A DNA stretch of 64,000 nucleotides from Taklimakanibacter sp049323275 (GTDB lineage: Bacteria > Pseudomonadota > Alphaproteobacteria > Rhizobiales > Aestuariivirgaceae): the NCBI GenBank assembly GCA_049323275.1, contig JBMOOM010000016.1, forward strand, positions 106,652 to 170,651, written 5' to 3'. Shown one piece after another: positions 7,494 through 16,239 of the stretch. The notes below the pieces were generated by a model. That model made no database searches, was not told the DNA's origin, and saw only the letters and a program-made list of their open reading frames with translations. Within the stretch, counting starts at the first letter, position 1. Each line of letters opens with the position of its first letter. The position numbers and the translations under genes were made by a program.

Positions 7494-9284
7494 GTGGCGA
7501 CGGGGCCGAAAGAGACGGCGCGAGGCGACAGCGGGGACAAGAAGTCCGCGCCGCGCTATGTGCTGCCCACCATTCCCACCACCGCGCAATTGCAGGAAGC
7601 CATCCAGCGCCTGACGCCGGCCGAGGCCCAGCAGGCCTTCCGCCATCGCGTGCTGCCGATCGCCTGGGAGCCGGGGGCCACCCGCTATGTCGCCTCGGGC
7701 GAGCGCGCCAAGGCCTATGCCGCGGCGCAGGGGCTGACCGTCTCGGCGGTGACCAATGAGCGCACCTTGCTGCGCGAATTGCAGCGCGGCCGCGAGAGCG
7801 AGCTCCTCCATCAGGCGGCCGCGGGCCTGAAAGACCGTTTTCCGCAGCATTCGGCGGCCCAGGGCTTCACCGCCGATCAGGCGCTCTGGCTGGTCTTCGG
7901 CCTCGGACTCATCGCCTTCGCCGCGATGTGGGACCGCCCGACCGGCGAGGTCGTCCTTTTTTCGGCGATGCTGGCGCTCTTCGCGCTGATGGGAGCGCTC
8001 AACATCTGGTGCCTGCTGCCGGTCAAGCTGCCGCCGGCGCCGCCCGCCAATACGGTCTCGGACGATGCTTTGCCCGTCTATACGGTGCTGGTGCCGCTGC
8101 TGCGCGAAGCGAAGCTCGCCGAGCGGGTGGTGCAGGTCTTGAGCGCGCTGGACTATCCCAAGGCCAAGCTCGACATCAAGCTGGTGCTCGAGGACAGCGA
8201 CCGCGCCACGGTCAAGGTCTTCGACGAAATGCGCCTGCCCTTTCACTTCGAAGTGATCGTGGTGCCGAAGCGGGCGCCCGAGACGCGTCACAAGGCGCTG
8301 AATTATGCATTGGCCTTCGCCCGCGGCGATCTCCTCGCCATCTATCACGCGGACGACATGCCGCCCGCCGACCAGCTGCGCCGCATGGCCGGCGCCTTCG
8401 CGCTGGCGCCCAAGACGGTGGCCTGCCTGCAGGCGAAGCTGGGTTACTACAATCGCGGTGAAAACTGGCTGACGCGCCAGGCCGCCATCGAGCAGGCCTT
8501 CCGTTTCGGCCTTCTGTTTCCGCGTCTCGCCCGCTTCGGCGCGCCTCTGCTCTTCGCCGGCGCGGCGAGCCACTACCGCGTCCAGGCGCTGCGCCAGGTC
8601 GGCGGCTTCGACGCGCACAATCTGGCGCCGGATTCAGGATTGTCGATGCGCTTCGCCCGCTTCGGCTTTCGCACCGCGCTCGTGCCGACGCTGACGCGCG
8701 GCGAGGCGCCCTGCCGCCTCGGCGACTGGCTGGCGCAGCGGGTGCGCGGCATCAAGGGCACGCTGCAGACGGCGCTCGTCAACACGCGCACCCCGCTCAG
8801 GATGTGGCGCGATCTCGGCTCGCGCAATTTCCTCATCACCCAGGCGCTGACCGGCGGCGCCATCGTCAGCGCCATGCTGCATCCCTTCTTCCTCATCTGG
8901 ATCGCCGGCGCCTTCACGCTCGAGGCGATCGGCCGGCCGATGGCGGGCAGGCTCTGGCTGTTCCTGCTGGCGCTTTATGGCATCGTGGCGATTTTCGCCG
9001 CTCTCGCCGCGCTCGCGGCCTCCATCCGCGCCACGCTGTTTCTGGGACGCGGCGTCTCCTGGGCCATGGCGCTGCTCACGCTGCCCGTCTATTGGCTGAT
9101 GATTTCCATCGCCACCTGGATCGCGGTGCTGCAGTTCTTCGCCAAGAAGCGGCGCTGGATCAGGACGGCGCATGGGGTCAGCCGCATCAAGCCGCAAATG
9201 ACGGCGGCGGCGGAAGCGAAGCCCGTGCCGGCGCCGAAGCCGGCCGCCGCGCCGCCCGTGCCGCAATTGAAGCCGGCCAAATAG
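7494..9284 (+). CDS. GT2-family glycosyltransferase with N-terminal MshEN-like domain
   Basis: A membrane-bound family 2 glycosyltransferase of about 596 residues. Residues from about 30 to 95 resemble the small domain found at the start of type II secretion ATPases and in NfrB-like proteins. Two transmembrane helices follow (about 125-170), then the catalytic domain (YTVLVPLLREA, LEDSD, AIYHADDMPP), a variant acceptor motif NLAPDSGLS and QRVRGIKG where QxxRW is usual. Three or four helices and an Ala/Pro/Lys-rich tail end the protein. It probably adds sugar to an exported polymer or lipid; the substrate is unknown. The GTG at 7494 is a guess, because no strong ribosome site is visible. Confidence 0.8.
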   Translation: MATGPKETARGDSGDKKSAPRYVLPTIPTTAQLQEAIQRLTPAEAQQAFRHRVLPIAWEPGATRYVASGERAKAYAAAQGLTVSAVTNERTLLRELQRGRESELLHQAAAGLKDRFPQHSAAQGFTADQALWLVFGLGLIAFAAMWDRPTGEVVLFSAMLALFALMGALNIWCLLPVKLPPAPPANTVSDDALPVYTVLVPLLREAKLAERVVQVLSALDYPKAKLDIKLVLEDSDRATVKVFDEMRLPFHFEVIVVPKRAPETRHKALNYALAFARGDLLAIYHADDMPPADQLRRMAGAFALAPKTVACLQAKLGYYNRGENWLTRQAAIEQAFRFGLLFPRLARFGAPLLFAGAASHYRVQALRQVGGFDAHNLAPDSGLSMRFARFGFRTALVPTLTRGEAPCRLGDWLAQRVRGIKGTLQTALVNTRTPLRMWRDLGSRNFLITQALTGGAIVSAMLHPFFLIWIAGAFTLEAIGRPMAGRLWLFLLALYGIVAIFAALAALAASIRATLFLGRGVSWAMALLTLPVYWLMISIATWIAVLQFFAKKRRWIRTAHGVSRIKPQMTAAAEAKPVPAPKPAAAPPVPQLKPAK

Positions 9285-9297
9285 AACGGAGTCGTCC

Positions 9298-9504
9298 ATG
9301 AGGATCACCCGCCTCGTTCTCTCGATTATCAGTGGGCTGATGATCCTGCTCGGCCTTGTCTGGGTCGGGCAGGGCAGCGGCTACTTCCCCTATCCGGCGA
9401 CGAGCTTCATGATCAACCAGGCGCCCTGGATCTATTGGGGCCTGCTGCTGGCCGTGGCGGGCGTCGTCCTTTTCGTCATCGCCCGCAGGCTTGGGCGGGG
9501 ATGA
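9298..9504 (+). CDS. Small two-helix membrane protein, 68 aa
   Basis: ATG follows ACGGAG and lies 13 bases after the glycosyltransferase stop, so it is probably co-transcribed with it. The protein has two hydrophobic helices (about 5-24 and 44-62) joined by a loop containing GYFPYPATSFM, and a short basic end (RRLGRG). Proteins of this size and pattern are conserved hypotheticals in Hyphomicrobiales; the function is unknown to me. It could assist the glycosyltransferase, but only position supports that. Confidence 0.7.
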   Translation: MRITRLVLSIISGLMILLGLVWVGQGSGYFPYPATSFMINQAPWIYWGLLLAVAGVVLFVIARRLGRG

Positions 9505-9582
9505 GGTGCCGGAACCTGAAGCGCATCCAAAGGGGGTTGGCGCGCTCCAGGTCCGGCGCGGCGCCTGTCGCCGCCGATCGGA

Positions 9583-9678
9583 TCAGCGGCGGCTGCGCTG
9601 GCTGGTGATGAAGAGTGTAACGCCGAACGCCAGGAACGCGGCGATCACCAGGGCCAGATAAAATCCTTCGCTGAACAT
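9583..9678 (-). CDS. Tiny single-helix membrane protein, 31 aa
   Basis: The frame from the ATG at 9678 encodes 31 residues: a short start (MFSEGF), one strongly hydrophobic helix (about 7-25) and a basic end (SQRSRR), as expected of a bitopic small membrane protein with its C-terminus inside. It lies alone between two rightward genes. The frame is open for another 50 codons upstream, but those codons look unlike a protein. I do not know the family. It may be a regulatory micro-peptide; expression evidence is lacking. Confidence 0.45.
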   Translation of the reverse strand: MFSEGFYLALVIAAFLAFGVTLFITSQRSRR

Positions 9679-9847
9679 GGGTCGATCTCGTCGAAATTGA
9701 AGGTCACCGACAGCTATAGGGATCCTGCGCTGACGGCATTGATCTGGATCAACCTGCGGCGGCATCCGGATGTTGGCCCATGGCCCAATAGACCCTTGTC
9801 GATCGGCTGGCTTAGCTAGGGGCACCATTTCCAGACGGGAGCCCGAG

Positions 9848-10879
9848 ATGCGAACTCACGTAAAAGCAGGTCTTCTGGCGCTTGGCATCGCTGCGGCGGG
9901 AGGCTTCGTAACGCAGGTGATAGCCGCCGATGCCATTCCGGTCACGGTCGACAATTTCATCCGCGCCGAATCCGATCTCTATTTCAGCAACGTCGTCAAG
10001 GAAGGCGGCCTCGGCAAGTTCTCGCATCGGCGCGAGCCGGCCTCGATCGACAAGCAGACCGTCATCCGCCTCAACCGCGATACGCTCTATTCTTCCGCCG
10101 TCTTCGATCTCGACGCCGGACCTGTTGCCGTCACGTTGCCTGATGCGGGTACGCGCTTCATGTCGATGCAGGTGATCAGCCAGGATCACTATGTGCCGGA
10201 AGTCGTCTATGGCGCCGGCACCTACAAGATCGATAAGGAGAAAGTCGGCACGCGTTATGCGGTGGTCGGCATCAGGACCCTGGTCGACCCGGCGGATCCG
10301 GAAGACGTGAAGAAGGTTCACGCGCTGCAGGACGCGATCAAGGTCGAGCAGGCCAGTGTCGGCAGCTTTGAAATTCCGGCCTGGGACCAGGCGAGTCAGA
10401 ACAAGATACGCGATGCGCTTCTGGTGCTGGGCTCCACCATTCCCGATTTCAAGAAGGCCTTCGGCACCAAGGCGGAAGTCGATCCCATCCGTCATCTTCT
10501 CGGCACCGCGCTGGGCTGGGGCGGCAATCCCGACAAGGACGCGACCTATCTCAATGTCGTGCCCGCCGGCAATGACGGCAAGACCGTCTATTCGCTCGCC
10601 GTGAAGGATGTGCCGGTCGACGGCTTCTGGTCGGTCAGCCTCTACGACGCCCAGGGCTATTATGAGAAGAACGACTACAATGCCTATTCCGTCAACAGCG
10701 TGACCGCGAGGCGCAACGAGGACGGCTCGGTCGCCATCCAGTTCGGCGGCTGCGACGGCAGGATCCCCAACTGCCTGCCGATCATGACGGGCTGGAACTA
10801 TACCGTGCGCCTCTACCGGCCCAAAGCCGAGATTCTCGACGGCAGCTGGCAATTCCCCGCGCCGCAACCCAGGCAATAG
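9848..10879 (+). CDS. DUF1254/DUF1214 secreted protein
   Basis: After a signal peptide (residues 1 to about 27, ending VIAADA), the protein has the DUF1254 block (NFIRAESDLYFSN, IRLNRDTLYSSAVFDL, FMSMQVISQDHY) and a C-terminal DUF1214 block (DGFWSVSLYDAQGYYEKNDYNAYSVNS, then WNYTVRLYRP). These two domains usually occur together in exported proteins of about 340 residues with no settled biochemical role. Length here is 343. GGGAG precedes the ATG. Neighbours are not functionally related. Confidence 0.9.
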   Translation: MRTHVKAGLLALGIAAAGGFVTQVIAADAIPVTVDNFIRAESDLYFSNVVKEGGLGKFSHRREPASIDKQTVIRLNRDTLYSSAVFDLDAGPVAVTLPDAGTRFMSMQVISQDHYVPEVVYGAGTYKIDKEKVGTRYAVVGIRTLVDPADPEDVKKVHALQDAIKVEQASVGSFEIPAWDQASQNKIRDALLVLGSTIPDFKKAFGTKAEVDPIRHLLGTALGWGGNPDKDATYLNVVPAGNDGKTVYSLAVKDVPVDGFWSVSLYDAQGYYEKNDYNAYSVNSVTARRNEDGSVAIQFGGCDGRIPNCLPIMTGWNYTVRLYRPKAEILDGSWQFPAPQPRQ

Positions 10880-11235
10880 ATGCGAATGCCGGTGACTACA
10901 TGTCCCGAACGGTGAATGAGCGCGGCTCATCCCTCCGCGCCATCAAACCAAGAAAAGGCGCCCGACCGTGAGGCCGAGCGCAAGTCCAGGGAGGAAACAG
11001 CCATGACGGATCATCGCTGTCGCACGATCTGTACCATCCTCGATGCCTGATATGATTGAGAAATATGGAGGGCAGAGGTTAGATTCTCTCCTGTTGTCGA
11101 TGGCGATCGGCGCTCCCCGGGAACAATTCCCGATACCGGGACTTCCTGCTTGTGGGCTTGATGCAGGTCAAAGCCCGTCTCCGCCACACCGGATAAGATC
11201 GAGCCATGGCCGATCGAACTTCACGGGAGTGATCC
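10880..11235. other. Intergenic stretch, 356 bp
   Basis: No long gene is seen. The one noteworthy item is a 15-codon open frame at 11003-11050 (MTDHRCRTICTILDA) preceded by a strong GGAGG. It could be a leader peptide for the stress-protein gene downstream or chance. No clear promoter or terminator stands out. Confidence 0.5.
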
Positions 11236-11649
11236 ATGGACAAGCTTTTACTGGTGGCGACCGACGGCACCGAACATTCGAAGACCGCGGTCTCCTATGC
11301 CGTGCACCTGGCGAAACAGACGGGCGCCGAACTGGTGGTCGCCCTCGTGAATGTCGCGCTGGGAGGCGTGCGCGGGCCGGTTCTCTATTCGCATGACAAC
11401 GATGAGGCCGAGAAGATCGTGCATCTCGCCGCCGAGGACGCCCGCCGCGCCGGCGTAAAACTCGTGCGGGAGGTGGTCATCATCAGCCGCGAGGCCGATT
11501 CCGGCATCGTGCAATATGCGGATGAGAAGAAGGTGGATCACATCATTGTCGGCACCGGCGACAAGAGCGGCGTCTCGCGCCTCGTGCTGGGCTCGGTCGC
11601 CGCGGATATCGCGCGCCGCGCCCATTGCACCGTCACCGTGGCGCGCTGA
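11236..11649 (+). CDS. Universal stress protein (UspA family)
   Basis: A single-domain 137-residue cytoplasmic Usp. The start (LLLVATDGTEHSKTAVSYAV) and the nucleotide-binding end (VGTGDKSGVSRLVLGSVA, matching G-2x-G-9x-G-S) are intact, so ATP binding is expected. Family members accumulate in starvation and other stress; no specific target is known here. GGGAG precedes the ATG. It converges on mmsA, with a hairpin between the two genes. Confidence 0.93.
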   Translation: MDKLLLVATDGTEHSKTAVSYAVHLAKQTGAELVVALVNVALGGVRGPVLYSHDNDEAEKIVHLAAEDARRAGVKLVREVVIISREADSGIVQYADEKKVDHIIVGTGDKSGVSRLVLGSVAADIARRAHCTVTVAR

Positions 11650-11651
11650 TC

Positions 11652-11685
11652 AAAAACAAGACGCCCCGCCGGTGACGACGGGGCG
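11652..11685 (-). terminator. Rho-independent terminator of mmsA
   Basis: The inverted repeat CGCCCCG (11662-11668) and CGGGGCG (11679-11685) forms a 7-bp GC stem with a 10-base loop. Read on the minus strand it is followed by TCTTGTTTTTG, so it should end mmsA transcription. On the plus strand it lacks a T run but could still slow transcription from the stress-protein gene. Confidence 0.75.
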
Positions 11686-11705
11686 CGTCGGGCAAATCGG
11701 CTGAT

Positions 11706-13205
<1,500 letters not shown>

Positions 13206-13259
13206 AGGCTTGTCTGCTCCCTGAGAGGTTGTCAGGGCCGCTTATCGGCTTTAGGCTGG

Positions 13260-13296
13260 TGCACAACAATGGAAGAAACTGCAGCTTCGTTGTGCA
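13260..13296. promoter_or_regulatory. Candidate LysR operator between mmsA and its regulator
   Basis: TGCACAAC (13260-13267) and its exact reverse complement GTTGTGCA (13289-13296) lie 29 bp apart start to start, close to three helical turns. They sit in the 107-bp divergent spacer, next to the LysR start. The placement suits a LysR-type dimer-of-dimers site controlling both genes. This is inferred from symmetry only. Confidence 0.55.
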
Positions 13297-13312
13297 AAAA
13301 TAGAAAACAACC

Positions 13313-14206
13313 ATGGATTGGGACCATATAAGGGTATTTCTGGCGGTGGCGCGGTCCGGGCAGATCCTGGAAGCGGCGCGCCAGCTCAAGGTGAACCACA
13401 CCACGGTCGGGCGGCAGCTGACGGCGCTCGAGGAGAGCCTCAAGACGAGGCTGCTGGAGCGGCGCACCAATGGCTGCGTGATCACCCCGGCGGGCGAAGT
13501 GCTGCTGCGCGCTGCCGAGCGGGTCGAATCCGAGCTCCTGCAGGCGGGTGCGCAGATTTCAGGCGCCGGCGAGGGGCTGACGGGCACGGTCAGGGTCGGG
13601 GCGCCCGACGGTCTCGGCAATTATTTCCTGTCGCGCGAGCTGGGCGCGCTCGCCATCGAGCATCCGGGCCTCACCATCCAGCTGGTGCCGCTGCCGCGCA
13701 CCTTCTCGCTGCCGCGCCGCGAGGCCGATATCGCCGTCACCCTCGACCGCCCGAAGCAGGGCAAGCTCATCGTCAGGAAGCTCACCGACTACACGCTGAG
13801 CGTCTATGCGTCGCAGGATTATCTCGCTCGCGCCGCGCCGATCGGAACGCGCGAGGATCTGGCCGGGCATCTCTTCGTCACCCATGTCGAGGATTTCGTC
13901 TATAGCCGGGCGCTCGACTATGCGGCCGAGCTCGGCCGCCTGATGAACCGGCATTATGAATGCGGCAGCGTGGTCGCCCAGATGGAGGCGGTGCGCGCCG
14001 GCCACGGCATCGGCATCCTTCACGACTACGCGGCGAGCCAGTTCCCCGAGCTGAAGCCATTGCTGCCGGACATCCGCTTCACCCGCACCTATTGGCTGAT
14101 GTCGCATCCCGACACCCATCACATGCGCCGCGTGTCGGAAGTCTACGGTTTCATCGCCAAGGCGGTGACGGGGGCCAGGACGACCTTCATCCGCCCGGCG
14201 GTATGA
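13313..14206 (+). CDS. LysR-family regulator, divergent from mmsA
   Basis: The 297-residue protein has the LysR winged helix-turn-helix (residues 1-60; FLAVARSGQILEAARQLKVNHTTVGRQL) and a periplasmic-binding-like effector domain (about 90-290; LGALAIEHPGLTIQLVPLPRTFSL). It belongs to the subgroup whose DNA-binding part begins MDWDHIRVFLAV. Its position opposite mmsA suggests it controls that gene, with an intermediate of valine or inositol breakdown as possible ligand. No clear ribosome site precedes the ATG. Confidence 0.9.
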   Translation: MDWDHIRVFLAVARSGQILEAARQLKVNHTTVGRQLTALEESLKTRLLERRTNGCVITPAGEVLLRAAERVESELLQAGAQISGAGEGLTGTVRVGAPDGLGNYFLSRELGALAIEHPGLTIQLVPLPRTFSLPRREADIAVTLDRPKQGKLIVRKLTDYTLSVYASQDYLARAAPIGTREDLAGHLFVTHVEDFVYSRALDYAAELGRLMNRHYECGSVVAQMEAVRAGHGIGILHDYAASQFPELKPLLPDIRFTRTYWLMSHPDTHHMRRVSEVYGFIAKAVTGARTTFIRPAV

Positions 14207-14271
14207 GCTTGAATTCGCTGGACGCGCGACTTTCTTTTTAGGAATGTTGCGGTGAGCCTGGCCAGCCATGC

Positions 14272-15456
14272 ATGGTGGGCCGGGGCGGTGCGACGGCGAT
14301 GCGACAGGGACTGGACGATTTCGACGAAAAGCGCGTGGCCGCTATCAGCCGCGACGTCGCCGCGGCGATCGATGCCGCGACCTTCGGCCTGGGCAGCTGG
14401 GACGAGGTGCCCTTGACCCTGAGCCGCGCCTTTCCGGGCTCCTTCGGGATTCTCTACAACATGAACTTCCCGGAGAAGCAGTTGAACTATCTCTCCGTCC
14501 AGAATACCGAGGCGGTCTTCGCGACGTCGCTCGCCGAGCACTTTGCCTATATCAATCCCTGGGCGCCCTACTGGACATCGGTCAGGAGCACCTTCATCGC
14601 CGCGTCCGAGGAAGTGTTTCCCGCCCGCACCTTCGCCAAGTCGGAATTCTACAATGACTGGCTCGTGCCGCAGAACAGGGCCGAAGCCGCCGCCGGCATG
14701 AAGATCGTCGGCGAGCGCGACGAGGCGGTGCATCTGCTGCTGCATTTTCCGCTGGCGAGATCCGAGCTCTATGACAAGGTGGGCAAGGAAGTCCTCGGCC
14801 GCGTCCGTGGAAATTTCGAGCGGTCGGTCAATCTGGCGCGGCTGCTGCGCGCCGATGTGGAAGGCGCGCTGGCCCGATCGGCGCTGTTGGAGCGCAGCCG
14901 CTGCGCCGCGTTCGTCGTCGATGGCGGCCGGCTGCTGCGCGATGCGAATGCCGAGGCCGAGCGGCTGTTGTCCGCGGGCGACGGGGTGGCGGTCCGTCAT
15001 GGCCGCTGCCATCTCACGGACAAGGAAGCGGATGCGCGTTTCGGCGCGGCGCTGGAGGAGCTCGCGGCGGGCCGTCCGACGAATGCCGCGCGCATCGCCT
15101 TCCGCACCGCCGCCGGCGCCTGGCAGGTTTCGCTCGCCGCCCTTCCGCTTCCCGCTGAATCCGGCGCCGTCGCCTCTTTGCTGCCGCCACGTCCGATGGT
15201 CCTGGTGCTGGTCGCCGATCTGAAGGCCCGGGCCCCTGCCGCCGGCGATCTCGCCGTCCTGGCGAGTCTCTTCGCGCTGACTCCCGCGGAAATCGCGTTC
15301 TGCCGCCGGCTGCTGCTGGGCGAATCGGTGGCCGAGGCCGCCGAGCGGCTTGGCCTCACCGAAGGCACCGCGCGGACAAGGCTGAAGGCCATTCTGCACA
15401 AGACCGGCACCACGCGGCAGGGCCAGCTCATGCTGCTGCTGTCGCGGCTCGGATGA
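14272..15456 (+). CDS. LuxR-type HTH regulator with unrecognised sensor domain
   Basis: The last 65 residues form a LuxR/GerE helix-turn-helix (FALTPAEIAFCRRLLLGESVAEAAERLG, then TEGTARTRLKAILHKTGT). The first 320 residues show no acyl-homoserine-lactone domain I recognise. An aromatic-rich part (YINPWAPYWTSVR) and a later PAS-like stretch (RCAAFVVDGGRLLRDANAEAERLL) suggest a ligand or partner sensor. The start is unsure: ATG 14272 or ATG 14299, both with weak ribosome sites. Three genes for exported proteins follow in the same direction, with 77 bases before the first, making it a candidate local regulator. Confidence 0.8.
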   Translation: MVGRGGATAMRQGLDDFDEKRVAAISRDVAAAIDAATFGLGSWDEVPLTLSRAFPGSFGILYNMNFPEKQLNYLSVQNTEAVFATSLAEHFAYINPWAPYWTSVRSTFIAASEEVFPARTFAKSEFYNDWLVPQNRAEAAAGMKIVGERDEAVHLLLHFPLARSELYDKVGKEVLGRVRGNFERSVNLARLLRADVEGALARSALLERSRCAAFVVDGGRLLRDANAEAERLLSAGDGVAVRHGRCHLTDKEADARFGAALEELAAGRPTNAARIAFRTAAGAWQVSLAALPLPAESGAVASLLPPRPMVLVLVADLKARAPAAGDLAVLASLFALTPAEIAFCRRLLLGESVAEAAERLGLTEGTARTRLKAILHKTGTTRQGQLMLLLSRLG

Positions 15457-15533
15457 CCCGGGCGCACTCCCATATGGGAGTGGCCGCCGCCGCGCCGGGT
15501 CTTACAAGCTCCTCCGAAAAGGAAGGCAGGTCG

Positions 15534-15878
15534 ATGTTTCCGAATATCCGTATGGCGCCCTGGCTGGCGATCAGCGCCGCTCTGTTCACGAGTCCCGCAT
15601 TTGCCGCGGGCGATTGCGAGTTCGCCGATCCCGGCAAGACCTTTTCGGTTCAAGGCGCCGTCCTCAATGTCGGCGCCGCGAACGAGATCGTGGGCGAGAT
15701 GGGCTACAGCAAGGTCGTCGCCATTCAGGACAAGAAGCGCGGCTGCATCGCCTATGTCCAGACCCGCAAGGCGGCGGGCTGCGCCAAGGGCAGGACCGCG
15801 ACGGCGAAAGGCAAGACCTTCGTCATCCCTTTCACGCCGCTCGTGCTGCCGGGCGCCGACAGCGTCAGATGCCGCTAG
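15534..15878 (+). CDS. Small secreted cysteine-containing protein
   Basis: The frame from ATG 15534 gives 114 residues with a signal peptide (ending about SPAFAAGDCEF) and a mature part of about 90 residues with four cysteines, one at the extreme C-terminus (SVRCR). The mature part is basic and likely all-beta. GGAAGGCAGG lies upstream, which favours this start over an earlier ATG overlapping the LuxR gene's stop. It is 14 bases from the next gene, which encodes a protein of similar size and design. The family is unknown to me; two disulfides in the periplasm are likely. Confidence 0.7.
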   Translation: MFPNIRMAPWLAISAALFTSPAFAAGDCEFADPGKTFSVQGAVLNVGAANEIVGEMGYSKVVAIQDKKRGCIAYVQTRKAAGCAKGRTATAKGKTFVIPFTPLVLPGADSVRCR

Positions 15879-15892
15879 CGGGAGGGTGTCAC

Positions 15893-16222
15893 ATGAAGAA
15901 GGTCCTTCTTGTTCTTCTGTGCGTGACCGCTGCGTCCTCCGCCCAGGCGAAATGTCCGGGCGAGTCCGACGACGGCAAGCGGGTGACGGTCGCCGGCAAG
16001 ATCTCCTATGCCGACCGCCAGGGCGCCAAATATTTCTTCGGGCTCGAGGAATGCGGGATTCTCGTCCATGCCAACAGCAACGGCAAGGGCGCCTGTAAGC
16101 TCGGCCGCAAGCTCACGGTGACGGGGACTTTCTATTCCTGTGACGCCGACTTTTCCGGCTCCTGCATGAAGGAGCTCGGCGACCCCGATGTGATCGAAGC
16201 AAGCAAGCTGAGCTGCCGTTGA
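15893..16222 (+). CDS. Small secreted six-cysteine protein, OB-fold-like
   Basis: GGGAGGG precedes ATG 15893. The 109-residue product has a signal peptide (MKKVLLVLL to AQAK) and a mature part with six cysteines, compatible with three disulfides. The strand pattern KRVTVAGKISYADRQ, then KLTVTGTFYSC, resembles a small OB-like barrel. I cannot name a family. Its stop (TGA at 16220-16222) lies 17 bases before the chosen start of the protease fusion, so these genes form one operon. The overlapping longer frame upstream is the neighbouring gene read out of phase. Confidence 0.75.
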   Translation: MKKVLLVLLCVTAASSAQAKCPGESDDGKRVTVAGKISYADRQGAKYFFGLEECGILVHANSNGKGACKLGRKLTVTGTFYSCDADFSGSCMKELGDPDVIEASKLSCR

Positions 16223-16239
16223 TGGGATCTGGTGACGGA

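Noticed and set aside
6600..8618. Apparent 672-residue protein ending in the META domain
   Set aside because: Its first 400 residues are antisense to the glycosyltransferase. The real start at 7373 has a good ribosome site and an export signal.
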